Part shown: positions 52,826 to 64,000 of the stretch, one piece after another
Layout: every line of letters starts with the position of its first letter
Position numbering within the stretch: position 1 is the stretch's first letter
Origin: Brevundimonas diminuta
GTDB lineage: Bacteria; Pseudomonadota; Alphaproteobacteria; Caulobacterales; Caulobacteraceae
Reading direction: 5' to 3'
DNA length: 64,000 nucleotides
Assembly (NCBI RefSeq): GCF_022654015.1
Contig: NZ_CP073063.1
Coordinates: 2,687,501 to 2,751,500, forward strand
The notes under the pieces: generated by a model
Told to the model about the DNA's origin: nothing
The model's database searches: none
What the model saw: the letters and a program-made list of their open reading frames with translations, nothing else
Made by a program: the position numbers and the translations under genes

Positions 52826-53970
52826 GCGGAGACTCCCAGAAGGCCGCGACCGGCCAGATTCCGCATCAGCTCCAGCACCCCGAACTTCCAGGGCGGGGCC
52901 TGGTCGCAGGTCGCGACGATGTTTTCCAACACGCCCAGTTTCTCGGACGAGACGCGGACCCGGTCGCCCATCTTGTGGGTGAAGCCCTTGCCCGGCGCAT
53001 CGCGGTCGTCGATCGGCGCGAACATGGTGCCGAGATACAGGGCGAAACCGTCGGGATACTGGTGCGCGCTCAGGGTCTGGCGCACCAGTTCCTCGGGATC
53101 GCGGCTGATCAGGCTCATCGAGCTTTCGCCCGTCATGACGAAGCCGTCCGTTCCCTCGACCTCCAGACGGACGGTGGCGGCGCGCACGTCATCCATGCTG
53201 AATCCGTCGTCGAACAGGCGGATGAAGGGGCCGACCGAGGCCGACGCGTTATTGTCCTTGGCCTTGCCCAGCAGCAGAGCCGAGCGCCCCTCGATGTCGC
53301 GCAGATTGACGTCGTTGCCCAGGCTGGCGCCGACCGGCCGGCCGGCGGGATCGCAGATGACCACCACCTCCGGCTCCGGGTTGTTCCAGGCCGAGTCCGC
53401 CCGCACCCCCACCTCGGCGCCCCAGCCGACCGAGGCCAGCACCGGCGCCTTGGTGAAGATCTCGGCATAGGGGCCGATGGCGACCTCAAGATACTGGGAC
53501 CACAGCCCCTCGGCGATCAGTTGCGTCTTGACGGCCTCGGCCGCCGCCGAGCCGGGACGCAGATCCTTCAGGTCGCCGCCGATCCGGTCGAGGATCGACT
53601 GACGCACCGCATTGGCCGCATCGGCGTCGCCGCGCGCCCGCTCCTCGATCACCCGTTCCAGCGCCGAGACGGCGAAGGTAACGCCCGAGGCCTTGATGCA
53701 TTGCAGGTCCAGCGGCGAAAGTAGTTTAACGGCACCCGAACCCGACGACCAAGCGGAGGCGACCATCAGTTCGTCCAGCGGCCCCATGTCCACGCCCGCC
53801 GGATCCAAATCGTCCAACGCGACTGCCTGGGCCGTGGTCGCGACACGGTTCGAAAGGTCGTAGAGCCGCCCGCCCCGCGCCAGCACGGGCGAAGGGCCGG
53901 CCTCCGTCACTACGCGTCCCAGCAGGCGCGCGTCGCGCCAGTCCGCCGGCAGGCATTCAGCAAGCAACAC
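52822..53970 (-). CDS. xylX: Fumarylacetoacetase-fold 2-keto-3-deoxypentonate dehydratase
   Basis: The 382-residue protein has a C-terminal FAH-like domain (VGWGAEVGVRADSAWNNPEPEVVVI, GNDVNLRDIEGRSAL, and the GESSMSL region). Caulobacter XylX, first gene of the xylose operon, dehydrates 2-keto-3-deoxy-xylonate to alpha-ketoglutarate semialdehyde. The GTG at 53970 has GGAGG upstream. The start is 29 bp from the repressor palindrome at 53999-54012. It is translated in an overlapping chain with xylB. Confidence 0.87.
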   Translation of the reverse strand: MLLAECLPADWRDARLLGRVVTEAGPSPVLARGGRLYDLSNRVATTAQAVALDDLDPAGVDMGPLDELMVASAWSSGSGAVKLLSPLDLQCIKASGVTFAVSALERVIEERARGDADAANAVRQSILDRIGGDLKDLRPGSAAAEAVKTQLIAEGLWSQYLEVAIGPYAEIFTKAPVLASVGWGAEVGVRADSAWNNPEPEVVVICDPAGRPVGASLGNDVNLRDIEGRSALLLGKAKDNNASASVGPFIRLFDDGFSMDDVRAATVRLEVEGTDGFVMTGESSMSLISRDPEELVRQTLSAHQYPDGFALYLGTMFAPIDDRDAPGKGFTHKMGDRVRVSSEKLGVLENIVATCDQAPPWKFGVLELMRNLAGRGLLGVSA

Positions 53971-53998
53971 GATCTCATCCTCCCCACGTTCTCAGACG

Positions 53999-54012
53999 TG
54001 TTAGCGCTAACA
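53999..54012. promoter_or_regulatory. LacI-type operator before xylX
   Basis: The perfect palindrome TGTTAGCGCTAACA lies 29 bp upstream of the xylX GTG, in the 63-bp gap between the LacI-family gene and xylX. Its central CG symmetry is typical for LacI-family repressors. The same 12-bp core (GTTAGCGCTAAC) recurs at 60884-60895 upstream of the GH74 gene. Confidence 0.85.
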
Positions 54013-54033
54013 TCTTTGAGCGAAGGACGGATG

Positions 54034-55047
54034 TCAATCGTGCGGAGGCGCCGTGCTTTCTCTGGCGATGAACTGGTGGGGGACAGCACCCTCCGCCTCA
54101 CCATCCCGCCCCAAGATGACGGCGGCCGACCGGGCCATTTCGGCGACCGGCTGGCGAATGGTGGTCAGAGTGGGCCAGACGCTCGCGGCCAGATAGGTGT
54201 CATCGAAACCCGCTACCGAAATATCGCCCGGCGTCGACAGGCCTGCCGCATGAACGGCGGCCAGTACCCCGGCGGCCATGTCGTCGTTGCTCGCGAAGAT
54301 GGCCGTCGGTCGGGGCGAACGAGCCAGCAGCCTCTTGCCGGCCTCAAAACCGGAACGATAGGTGAAGTCGCCCGCCTCGGCCCACATCTTGGCGCCCGCA
54401 ACCGCATCGACGGCGGCCTGAGCGCCTTGGCGGCGATCGGCGCTGGCGCTCTGGTCGCGATGGCCCTCGACAAAGCCGACCACGCGGTGGCCCAGTCCCA
54501 GCAGATGCCGCGTCATCTCATGCGCTGCGCCTTGGTCGTCCACCCGCAGGGAGATCAGACCCTCACGAAGCGCGGGCGCGGCCAGGACCACCGCCTTCAT
54601 GCCGCTCTGGGCGATGGCGTCCAGTGTCGCCGCTGACTCGCCCAAAGGCGGCGGCACGATCACCCCCTGAGCTCCGCCGGCCGCAAGCCTCTGCACGGCC
54701 TCCCGCTCCTCGTCCGGCGCGCCCGGTCGAGATGGTTCGATCAGCAGCAGCAGCCCAACCGACCGCGCCCCGTCCAGGGCGCCGGACAGCAGTTCGGCCA
54801 GATAGGCGCTGGACGGATTGGCGTAGAGCAGACCGATCCGCCCGCCCCCGGCCCGCGCCAGAATCCGAGCGGCGGGATCGGGCACATAGCCGGTCTCACG
54901 AATGATGGCCTCGACCCGCTCACGCGTCGTCTCGCGCACCCGCGCATCGCCGTTGACCACCCGCGATACGGTCATAGGCGAAACACCGGCGAGACGCGCG
55001 ATGTCGCCCATGGTGTGATTGCGGCGAGGAGTCTGTTGATCGGTCAC
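54034..55047 (-). CDS. xylR: LacI family repressor (XylR-type)
   Basis: The 337-residue protein has a LacI HTH and hinge at the N-terminus (MGDIARLAGVSPMTVSRVVNGDARV, then AARILARAGGGRIGLLY) and a periplasmic-binding-like sensor domain. It lies immediately upstream of the xylose operon on the same strand, and a LacI-type palindrome lies between the two. It most likely represses that operon and the GH74 unit, with xylose or a derivative as inducer. The frame starts at GTG 55047; an internal ATG at 55011 would cut into the HTH. Confidence 0.84.
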   Translation of the reverse strand: MTDQQTPRRNHTMGDIARLAGVSPMTVSRVVNGDARVRETTRERVEAIIRETGYVPDPAARILARAGGGRIGLLYANPSSAYLAELLSGALDGARSVGLLLLIEPSRPGAPDEEREAVQRLAAGGAQGVIVPPPLGESAATLDAIAQSGMKAVVLAAPALREGLISLRVDDQGAAHEMTRHLLGLGHRVVGFVEGHRDQSASADRRQGAQAAVDAVAGAKMWAEAGDFTYRSGFEAGKRLLARSPRPTAIFASNDDMAAGVLAAVHAAGLSTPGDISVAGFDDTYLAASVWPTLTTIRQPVAEMARSAAVILGRDGEAEGAVPHQFIARESTAPPHD

Positions 55048-55161
55048 GGCAAGGACAGCAGCACGCTCAACACGGCGCGTCCACCGTTCCCGCGCCCATC
55101 GCGCGATGTTCGCCGAAACCCGCTTGCGATCATAGGCAGATCGCTGCTGCCCGCACCGACG

Positions 55162-56751
55162 TCAGACACGCTCGCGCTCAGTGATCGGACGCGCGCCGAT
55201 TTCGACCAGCACCACATCCTGGACACGCATCGGCAAATCCACCTGCGCCGTTCCGTCAGCGCTAGCGGTGATTGTGACGGTCTGGGGCTCGTCCAGGGTC
55301 AAGGTTTGCAGTGTCCCCAACTGCTCTTCGGACAGCGTCGCGGGCGACCCCATTTCGAGATAGGCGGTGTAGGCGTCATTGGATTTGAAGCCGACGCGTC
55401 GGACCGAGGCGGAGTGGACGCCCGGACGAAGACCGCTCAGTGCGATCCGCAGCGGCGCGGCGGCCGCCGGCTCGCGCACCTGGCGGAAGAAGGGCCGATT
55501 GCTGACCGGCTGATCCGGCAGTTCATAGCGCCAGGCCAACACCTGAACCGTGTCGCCCTTCAGCGTGGCGATGCTCTGATTGTCGCCGGTCGGCAGTTCT
55601 CGGTCGCCCATGCTGTTCAGGTATTTGTAGGCGAACCACGTCGGCTTGCGCACGCCCTGCGGCGTCATCAGGCCGAAGCCGCCGTCGAACGGCTTCGTCT
55701 GCGGGCGAGGTTCCTCGAACAGGTCGCTGTAGGCCCAGTAGCTCATACCTTGCACCAGACCTTCGCTTCGACGCAGCTTGTCCAACACATAGGCCGCACC
55801 GAAATAGTCGTCGTGGATCGGATCGCGCGGATTGTAGCTGGTGCTCCATTCCGTGAAGAACAGCGGCAGCCTCGGACGCGTCGAAGCCTCGATCTCAGCC
55901 CTCACCTTGCGTACGTCGGTGACGATGGCGTCAGGGTTGCGCGACAGCTTGTTGTCGCCTTCGCCCTTCTCGTCCAGAAAGCCGCCTTCGACGCCATAGG
56001 TGTGGGTGGTGACGAAATCGACCGGCAGATCGTGCTGGTCGGCATAGGCAAGAAAAGCAGGAACCCAGTCGGCGCCTGCCGTGGAAGGCCCGCCGACGCG
56101 CATGGCGGGATCGATCGCCTTGATGGTGCGGACCGTACGCCCATAGTAGTCGAAGTAGGCGGCCTGATCGGCCCCTTCCCAAAAACCGGCTAGGTTCGGC
56201 TCGTTCCAGAACTCGAAATACCAGCTCCGCACTTCCTCGGCGCCATAGCGGTCGATCAGGTGCCTTACGAAGGCGTCGATCAGACCTGTCCATTTCTCCG
56301 GCTGCGGGTGCGAGGTGTTGCCCTTCCAATAGAAGAGCGTCTGGTCCGAGGTTTTCATCGCATCAGGCGTGAAGCCCAGCTCGATGAAGGGCTTGATCCC
56401 CATCGCCAGAAAGCTGTCGTACAGATGGTCGATCCGCGTCCAGTCGTAGACCGGGCGCCCGTCCACTTCACGATAGACGCCCATGTCGTCATGGAAGATG
56501 TCGTGGAAGCGGATGTAGCGGAAACCCAGCTCGTCGTGGGCCGTCTTCAACTGCGCCAAAGCCTCGGGACGGATCGTCGTGCCGGGATAGTCGGCGCCGA
56601 CCGAGAACTCGGCCATGCGATCGCGGGGCGTGGACGCACCGCCGACATCGATCGAAATCACCCTTGGTTCTGGCGTCTGGGCGTTCGCATCCATAGAGGC
56701 GCCGACGAGGGTTGCGACCAGCGCCAAACCTTTGATGTGTAAATACTTCAC
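55162..56751 (-). CDS. GH39 beta-xylosidase
   Basis: The 529-residue secreted enzyme has a signal peptide (residues 1-25, ANAQ) and a GH39 (beta/alpha)8 barrel. The acid/base is Glu184 (FEFWNEPNLAGF) and the nucleophile is Glu301 (FTEWSTSYN). A C-terminal beta-domain follows. GH39 enzymes release xylose from xylo-oligosaccharides, as XynB proteins do in Caulobacter. The GTG at 56751 is the start, with GAGGG upstream. Its product feeds the adjacent xylose operon. Confidence 0.9.
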   Translation of the reverse strand: MKYLHIKGLALVATLVGASMDANAQTPEPRVISIDVGGASTPRDRMAEFSVGADYPGTTIRPEALAQLKTAHDELGFRYIRFHDIFHDDMGVYREVDGRPVYDWTRIDHLYDSFLAMGIKPFIELGFTPDAMKTSDQTLFYWKGNTSHPQPEKWTGLIDAFVRHLIDRYGAEEVRSWYFEFWNEPNLAGFWEGADQAAYFDYYGRTVRTIKAIDPAMRVGGPSTAGADWVPAFLAYADQHDLPVDFVTTHTYGVEGGFLDEKGEGDNKLSRNPDAIVTDVRKVRAEIEASTRPRLPLFFTEWSTSYNPRDPIHDDYFGAAYVLDKLRRSEGLVQGMSYWAYSDLFEEPRPQTKPFDGGFGLMTPQGVRKPTWFAYKYLNSMGDRELPTGDNQSIATLKGDTVQVLAWRYELPDQPVSNRPFFRQVREPAAAAPLRIALSGLRPGVHSASVRRVGFKSNDAYTAYLEMGSPATLSEEQLGTLQTLTLDEPQTVTITASADGTAQVDLPMRVQDVVLVEIGARPITERERV

Positions 56752-56781
56752 AGGCGGCGCCCTCGAGTTGTGGATCTGGAT

Positions 56782-58071
56782 TTAGGCGCGTACCGGCGCA
56801 GCGTCGTCGTGATCACCGGTCGTGCCCAGTTCGCCCCGCGCCCTCGCCTTCCTGCCGTAAACCCCTTCGAACAGGGGGGAGGCCATCAGGGTGGTGAGGA
56901 TGGCCATCAGCACCAGGATGGAGAACAGGGCCGGGCCGATGACGCCCTTTTGCAGGCCGATGTTGATGATGATCAGCTCCATCAGGCCGCGCGCGTTCAT
57001 AAGGGCGCCGATGCCCATGGCCGTGGCGTTGTCCTGACCCGTCAGGCGCGCGGCGGCCCAGCAGGCGCCGCCCTTGGCCAGGATCGAGCCCAGTAGGATG
57101 ACGACGGTGACGGCCAGCAACCCCAGGCTATTGACCATGGTCAGCTGGGTGTTCAGGCCCGAGAAGGTGAAGAACATCGGCAGCAGCACCAGGACGGCGA
57201 ACGGCTCCAACTGACGCCGGATTTCCTCGCCCAGCAGGCCGCGCGGCATGGCGACGCCCAGGATGAAGCCGCCGAAGACGGCGTGAATGCCGACTGCGTC
57301 CATGGCCCAGGCGCTGAGCATGAACAGGATCAGCACGATGCCGAGAACGGTGGGGCTCAATCGCCCTTCCCGCTCAACGATGTGCCCCAACGGCGCCAGC
57401 AGTTTCGGTCCGACCGTCAGCATGAACAGGGCGAAGGCCCCGCCCCCCGCGATGGCGGTCACCGCCACCATCGGTCCCGCGCCGAAGCTGGCCAAGACGA
57501 TGGCCAGGACGCACCAGGCGCCGGCGTCGTCGATGGCGCCGGCCGCGAGAGACAACGATCCCAACCGCGTGCCGCTGAGCCCCCGCTCATGGATGATGCG
57601 CGCCAGCATGGGAAAGGCCGTGATCGAGATGGCCGCGCCCATGAACAGCATGGCCTGCCAGGTCTGGAGGCCCGAACCAAACAAGCCTTGACTGATCAGC
57701 CAGGGTGCGATGGCGACGGCGACCAGGAAGGGCGCGGCCATGCCGGCGAGCGACACGGCGGCCGCGCTCTTCGCATTGGCCCGGAAGTGGTCACGACGGA
57801 AGCCCAGCCCGACCAGGAACATGTAGAGGCCGACGCCCAGCTGGGCGCCGACGAACAGGATCGACCGCGACTCCCTGGGGAACAGGGCCGCCTGAAGGTC
57901 CGGTGCCAAGAGGCCGAACAGCGACGGGCCAAGGATCACCCCGGCGATCATCTCGCCCACCACTTGCGGCTGGCCGAGGTAGCGTTTGGCCAGCCAGCCC
58001 ACGATGCGGCAGGCGGCGATGATGATCGCCATCTGCAGGAAGAAGGCCACGCTCAGTTCAGCATTGGTCAT
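56782..58071 (-). CDS. CPA2 family cation:proton antiporter
   Basis: The 429-residue protein has about 12 membrane segments and CPA2 motifs (LGQPQVVGEMIAGVILGPSLFGL; FLVGLGFRRDHFRANAKS; AGAIDDAGAWCVLAIVL with the ion-binding DD; NARGLMELIIINIGLQ). It has no C-terminal RCK domain. It lies between the GH39 and GH3 genes on the same strand, although it has no evident role in sugar uptake. It may carry K+ or Na+/H+. Confidence 0.88.
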   Translation of the reverse strand: MTNAELSVAFFLQMAIIIAACRIVGWLAKRYLGQPQVVGEMIAGVILGPSLFGLLAPDLQAALFPRESRSILFVGAQLGVGLYMFLVGLGFRRDHFRANAKSAAAVSLAGMAAPFLVAVAIAPWLISQGLFGSGLQTWQAMLFMGAAISITAFPMLARIIHERGLSGTRLGSLSLAAGAIDDAGAWCVLAIVLASFGAGPMVAVTAIAGGGAFALFMLTVGPKLLAPLGHIVEREGRLSPTVLGIVLILFMLSAWAMDAVGIHAVFGGFILGVAMPRGLLGEEIRRQLEPFAVLVLLPMFFTFSGLNTQLTMVNSLGLLAVTVVILLGSILAKGGACWAAARLTGQDNATAMGIGALMNARGLMELIIINIGLQKGVIGPALFSILVLMAILTTLMASPLFEGVYGRKARARGELGTTGDHDDAAPVRA

Positions 58072-58102
58072 GCGGCCGGTTCCCCCCTTGGCGAGCGCCA
58101 GC

Positions 58103-60652
<2,550 letters not shown>

Positions 60653-60883
60653 GTCGGGTCCGTCGGGCTGTCGGCGAAACTATGTGGCGAAAAACCCGGC
60701 GCGACCATTCAGGCCGCACCGGAAGTTCGCTCAGGGTGTGAAAAAATCCAGGCGTCGCCCCCCGCGCCGAGAGCGGCGAAATCCGTTTGAACCCGAGGTT
60801 CGCTCCCGACACGTCGTTGATCGACGCCTTGATTTTTACAGACGCAACTTGATGCACCTATGACAATGATGTCAACTGTCGAA

Positions 60884-60895
60884 GTTAGCGCTAAC
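60884..60895. promoter_or_regulatory. LacI-type operator before the GH74 gene
   Basis: GTTAGCGCTAAC lies 44 bp upstream of the GH74 start, in the 286-bp divergent gap between GH3 and GH74 genes. The core is identical to that of the xylX operator (53999-54012), suggesting control by the same LacI-family repressor. Confidence 0.8.
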
Positions 60896-60938
60896 ATTGA
60901 GCGATGAGTAACGTCGCCGGTGAGGGAGGAACGGCGGC

Positions 60939-63206
60939 ATGACGACAGGCGTGACACGACGCACAGCCGGCTTAATGGCGTTTACCGCCGGGGCCATGGC
61001 GACCGCCGGTCGTGTGCAGGCGAGCGAACGTGGTCCGTATCTATGGCGAAACGTCGTCGTCGGCGCAGGCGGCTTCATTCCCGGCATCGTATTCAGTCCG
61101 ATCGAACAAGGCCTGGCCTATGCGCGGTCGGACATGGGCGGAGCCTATCGGTTCGATGCGGCCGACGGTCGCTGGTCGCCGCTGATGGACTCCAGTCCCC
61201 GGTCCGGCGATTTCGGGATCGAGAGCATCGCCGCCGACCCGGTTGATCCCAAAATCGTCCATGCAGCAGTGGGCGTTCACAGGGGCGACCCCGGCGCGAT
61301 GCTGCGCTCGACCGATCGTGGCGAGACATGGAGGCGAACCGACGTGCCCTTCCGAATGGGGGGCAATGAAGACGGCCGCGGTCTGGGCGAACGGCTGGCG
61401 ATCGATCCCAACGACAACCGCATCCTCTATTTCGGATCGCGCCACGATGGCCTGCAGCGTTCCACCGACGGCGGCGCGAGTTGGCGCAAGGTGGACGGGT
61501 TTCCGCTCGAGGGCCTAGGAATGCCCAGCGACCGCGCCACCCACGGCGGGCTGAGCTTCGTCGTCTTCGATCCGCGCAGCGGTCGGCGCAGTCAGGGTTC
61601 CAAGACGCTGTTCGTCGGCGTCGCCGATCCGCACGAACACGCCCTCTATCGCTCCGACGACGCCGGGCGGACCTGGCAGGCCGTGGCGGGCGGGCCGCGC
61701 GCCGAAATGTCGGCGGCCAAGGCGGAGTTGGACGATCGCGGCGTCCTCTATGTCACCTGCACCCTGGGCATCGGGCCAAACGGCGTAACGGACGGCGCAG
61801 TCTGGCGGCTGGATACCAACACCGGCGCCTGGACCGACATCAGCCCGCCCCGGTCGTCCGGCGGCTTCATGGGGATCGCGCTGGACCGCAAGCGGCCGGG
61901 CGTGGTCATGGTCTCGACGCTCAACCGTTGGCGGCCGGGCGACACCATCTGGCGCAGCACCGACGATGGCCGAAGCTGGATCAGTCTGCGAGAGGCGGCC
62001 CGCCACGACGTCAGCGCGACACCCTATCTGAATTGGGGCAACGACCGGCCGGACTTCGGCTGGTGGATCGCGGCCTTGGCGCTGGATCCGTTCGACGGGG
62101 ACCGGCTGGTCTATGCGACAGGGGCCACCGTTTATGAGACGCGCAACCTGTCTGCCGCCGACCGCGAACAGCCGACAGACTGGACTCCATGGGTCGAGGG
62201 AATCGAACAGACGGCCGTCATCACCCTGGTCAGTCCGCCGAAGGGACCGCAACTGCTGACCGGCTTCGGCGACATATCCGGCTTCGCCCATGACGACCTG
62301 AACCGCTCGCCCCAGCGCCAGTTCACCACCCCCGTCTTCGCCAACACCAATCAGATCGACTATGCGGGCGCCGCGCCCGACATCGTGGTGCGCAGCGGCA
62401 CGCCGCACGAGGGCGTCGCCTCGGAGGGGCACGACGGCTCGACCCTGGCCTGGTCCGACGATGCCGGGCTGACCTGGAAGCCGCTGGGCCGACCCCGGCC
62501 GGCTTCGGGCGAGACGCCGGTCGTCGCCGACAATCCGCGCATGGACCTGTATCGTGACGCGCCGATCACGGTGTCGGCGGACGGTTCGACGTTCGTGCTG
62601 GCGACGCCCCAGGTCGTCTGGTCGCGGGATCGGGGACGGACGTGGAAGCCCACGGCGGGCCTGCCGCCTTTGCTGCGGCCGGTGGCCGACCGCAACGACC
62701 CGATGCTGTTCTACACCCTGGATTTCCGCACCGGCGCCTGGTTCGTCAGCGTGGATGGCGCCGAGAGCTTCGCCGCCGTGCCGTCGCGCGGCCTGCCCGC
62801 GAACACCGCCGATGATCGCCCGACCTGGCGCGAGACCGCCTTCCCGCTGAAGGCGACGCCCGATCATGAGGGCGATCTGTGGTTCGTATCGCGCAGCGGC
62901 CTTTATTACAGCCGCGACGGCGGTCAGCGGTTCGACCGGATTGATGGGGGGCTGAGCGTCGAGATGATGGACTTCGGCAAGCCGCCCGCCGGTTCGACCT
63001 ACCCTGCCCTGTTCGCCATCGGCACGCAGGGTCCGGTGCGGGGCGTATTCCGTTCCGACGACAAGGGACGGACGTGGATGCGCGTCAACGACGACCGCCA
63101 TGAATATGGGCGCCGCTTCAGGGCTGTGGCCGGCGATCCGCGCGTCTTCGGCCGGGTCTATGTCGCCACCGACGGACGCGGCGTCGTCTATGGAGAACCC
63201 GCATGA
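60939..63206 (+). CDS. GH74 xyloglucanase-like protein
   Basis: The 755-residue secreted protein has a twin-arginine-type signal (TRRTAGLM near residue 6, cleaved about 28) and two seven-bladed beta-propellers with Asp-box repeats (SxDxGxTW, as in STDRGETWRR, STDGGASWRK, SDDAGRTWQA and STDDGRSWIS). The likely catalytic pair is Asp65 (YARSDMGGAY) and Asp445 (FGDISGF), the positions used by GH74 xyloglucanases. GGAGG lies just before the ATG. It starts a unit that continues into the GH29 gene with a 4-bp overlap, and a LacI-type operator precedes it. Confidence 0.87.
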   Translation: MTTGVTRRTAGLMAFTAGAMATAGRVQASERGPYLWRNVVVGAGGFIPGIVFSPIEQGLAYARSDMGGAYRFDAADGRWSPLMDSSPRSGDFGIESIAADPVDPKIVHAAVGVHRGDPGAMLRSTDRGETWRRTDVPFRMGGNEDGRGLGERLAIDPNDNRILYFGSRHDGLQRSTDGGASWRKVDGFPLEGLGMPSDRATHGGLSFVVFDPRSGRRSQGSKTLFVGVADPHEHALYRSDDAGRTWQAVAGGPRAEMSAAKAELDDRGVLYVTCTLGIGPNGVTDGAVWRLDTNTGAWTDISPPRSSGGFMGIALDRKRPGVVMVSTLNRWRPGDTIWRSTDDGRSWISLREAARHDVSATPYLNWGNDRPDFGWWIAALALDPFDGDRLVYATGATVYETRNLSAADREQPTDWTPWVEGIEQTAVITLVSPPKGPQLLTGFGDISGFAHDDLNRSPQRQFTTPVFANTNQIDYAGAAPDIVVRSGTPHEGVASEGHDGSTLAWSDDAGLTWKPLGRPRPASGETPVVADNPRMDLYRDAPITVSADGSTFVLATPQVVWSRDRGRTWKPTAGLPPLLRPVADRNDPMLFYTLDFRTGAWFVSVDGAESFAAVPSRGLPANTADDRPTWRETAFPLKATPDHEGDLWFVSRSGLYYSRDGGQRFDRIDGGLSVEMMDFGKPPAGSTYPALFAIGTQGPVRGVFRSDDKGRTWMRVNDDRHEYGRRFRAVAGDPRVFGRVYVATDGRGVVYGEPA

Positions 63207-64000
63207 CCCTTTCGCGACGTGGACTGCTGGGCGCGGGGGCGTCGGCTTCGATGCTGGGGGCCTGCGCGACGACGCCGAGCGCCGCGACGGCCGGTCCGTT
63301 CAAGCCGACCTGGGACAGTTTGGCGGCGGGCTATCGGACGCCCGACTGGTTCCGGGACGCCAAGTTCGGCATCTGGTCACATTGGGGGCCGCAGTGCGTG
63401 CCGGAGTTCGGCGACTGGTACGGTCGCCAGATGTATATCCAAGGCAACTCCTTCTACAACCACCACGTCGCGACCTACGGCCACCCCAGCCGGTTCGGTT
63501 TCATGGAGCTGATCGACCAGTTCAAGGGCGACCAGTGGGATCCCGAGGGCCTGCTGGACCTCTATCAGGCGGCGGGCGCCCGCTACATCATGTCGATGGC
63601 CAACCATCACGACAACCTGGACCTGTTCGACAGCAGCCATCATGCCTGGAACACGATGCGGGTGGGGCCCAAGCGCGACATCGTCGGCACATGGGAGAAG
63701 GCCGTCAGGGCGCGGGGCCTCCGGTTCGCCGTGTCGAACCACGCGGCGCACGCCTGGCACTGGTGGCAGACAGCGTACGGCTATGACGCCGAGGGGCCGC
63801 TGAAAGGCGTGCGATACGACGCGGCGAGCCTGACCAGGGCGGACGGCGCCGGCAAATGGTGGGATGGGCTAGACCCACAGGAGCTCTATACCGGCCCGAC
63901 CTTCGCCCCGCCCGACGGCATCGGCTCGATCGCCGATATGAACGCCTGGCACGATGCGCGCGATGGCCAGTGGATTGAGACGCCGCCCGCCAACAACCCG
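63203..64000 (+). CDS. GH29 alpha-L-fucosidase, partial (cut by window end)
   Basis: The first 266 residues are visible. A twin-arginine lipoprotein signal (SRRGLLGAGAS, Cys21 in the GAC lipobox) is followed by the GH29 barrel: KFGIWSHWGPQCVPEFGDWYGR, YIMSMANHHDNLDLFDSSHHAWN, and RGLRFAVSNHAAHAWHWW. The catalytic nucleophile lies beyond the window. It overlaps the GH74 stop by 4 bp (ATGA), so the two are co-translated. GH29 enzymes remove alpha-L-fucose, a side-chain sugar of xyloglucan, which fits the GH74 partner. Confidence 0.9.
   Translation, partial: MTLSRRGLLGAGASASMLGACATTPSAATAGPFKPTWDSLAAGYRTPDWFRDAKFGIWSHWGPQCVPEFGDWYGRQMYIQGNSFYNHHVATYGHPSRFGFMELIDQFKGDQWDPEGLLDLYQAAGARYIMSMANHHDNLDLFDSSHHAWNTMRVGPKRDIVGTWEKAVRARGLRFAVSNHAAHAWHWWQTAYGYDAEGPLKGVRYDAASLTRADGAGKWWDGLDPQELYTGPTFAPPDGIGSIADMNAWHDARDGQWIETPPANNP

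Overview
This is a GC-rich, gene-dense chromosomal segment from an alphaproteobacterium of the Caulobacterales, most likely a Brevundimonas or close relative. The evidence is a holdfast-anchoring operon (hfaABD), a TipF-type degenerate EAL protein, a Caulobacter-style xylose oxidation cluster whose dehydrogenase closely resembles Caulobacter XylB, DUF2093 and PhoH family genes, and dispersed palindromic repeats of the type scattered through these genomes. I see no insertion sequence, prophage, CRISPR array, tRNA or rRNA, so most of the window reads as stable chromosome.

Layout. 1-8.1 kb: CBS and rhomboid genes on the minus strand, divergent from hfaABD (curli-like anchor of the polar holdfast), then an M16 peptidase and a secreted Asn/Ala/Gly-rich protein. 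8.1-22 kb: housekeeping genes: ileS with a possible Ile-rich leader peptide, a 770-bp gap with a repeat element and a candidate structured RNA, a Kef-like antiporter, DUF2093, an M23 peptidase, a response regulator, a lipid A-type acyltransferase with an SDR, tipF, a HAD hydrolase, a MaoC hydratase, ribF, a gamma carbonic anhydrase, and phoH behind a terminator-like leader. 22-28 kb: a four-gene exopolysaccharide operon (ugd, UDP-glucuronate epimerase, outer-membrane beta-barrel, Wzc-like tyrosine autokinase).

28-34.6 kb: a caa3-type terminal oxidase cluster (monoheme cytochrome lipoprotein, CoxB with fused cytochrome c, fused subunit I-III, small membrane protein), a divergent diheme cytochrome, and a cytochrome b561-CtaG pair. 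34.7-46 kb: regulation and sensing: LysR with a divergent MFS pump, a globin-coupled chemoreceptor, MarR, a soluble hybrid histidine kinase, a TonB-dependent receptor with an EF-hand-like loop, and a CHASE3-type chemoreceptor. Both chemoreceptors end in WxxF-type tails that could tether CheR/CheB.

47-64 kb: pentose and plant-polysaccharide use. A minus-strand operon encodes a Weimberg-type pathway (XylX, XylB, sugar porter, XylA, XylC, aldose 1-epimerase) under a LacI-type regulator. Upstream lie a GH39 beta-xylosidase, a CPA2 antiporter and a GH3 enzyme, and divergently a GH74 xyloglucanase-like protein and a GH29 alpha-L-fucosidase cut by the window end. The same palindrome (core GTTAGCGCTAAC) precedes xylX and the GH74 gene, which suggests one repressor controls both hydrolysis and xylose catabolism. 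The expected xylonate dehydratase (xylD) is not in the window.
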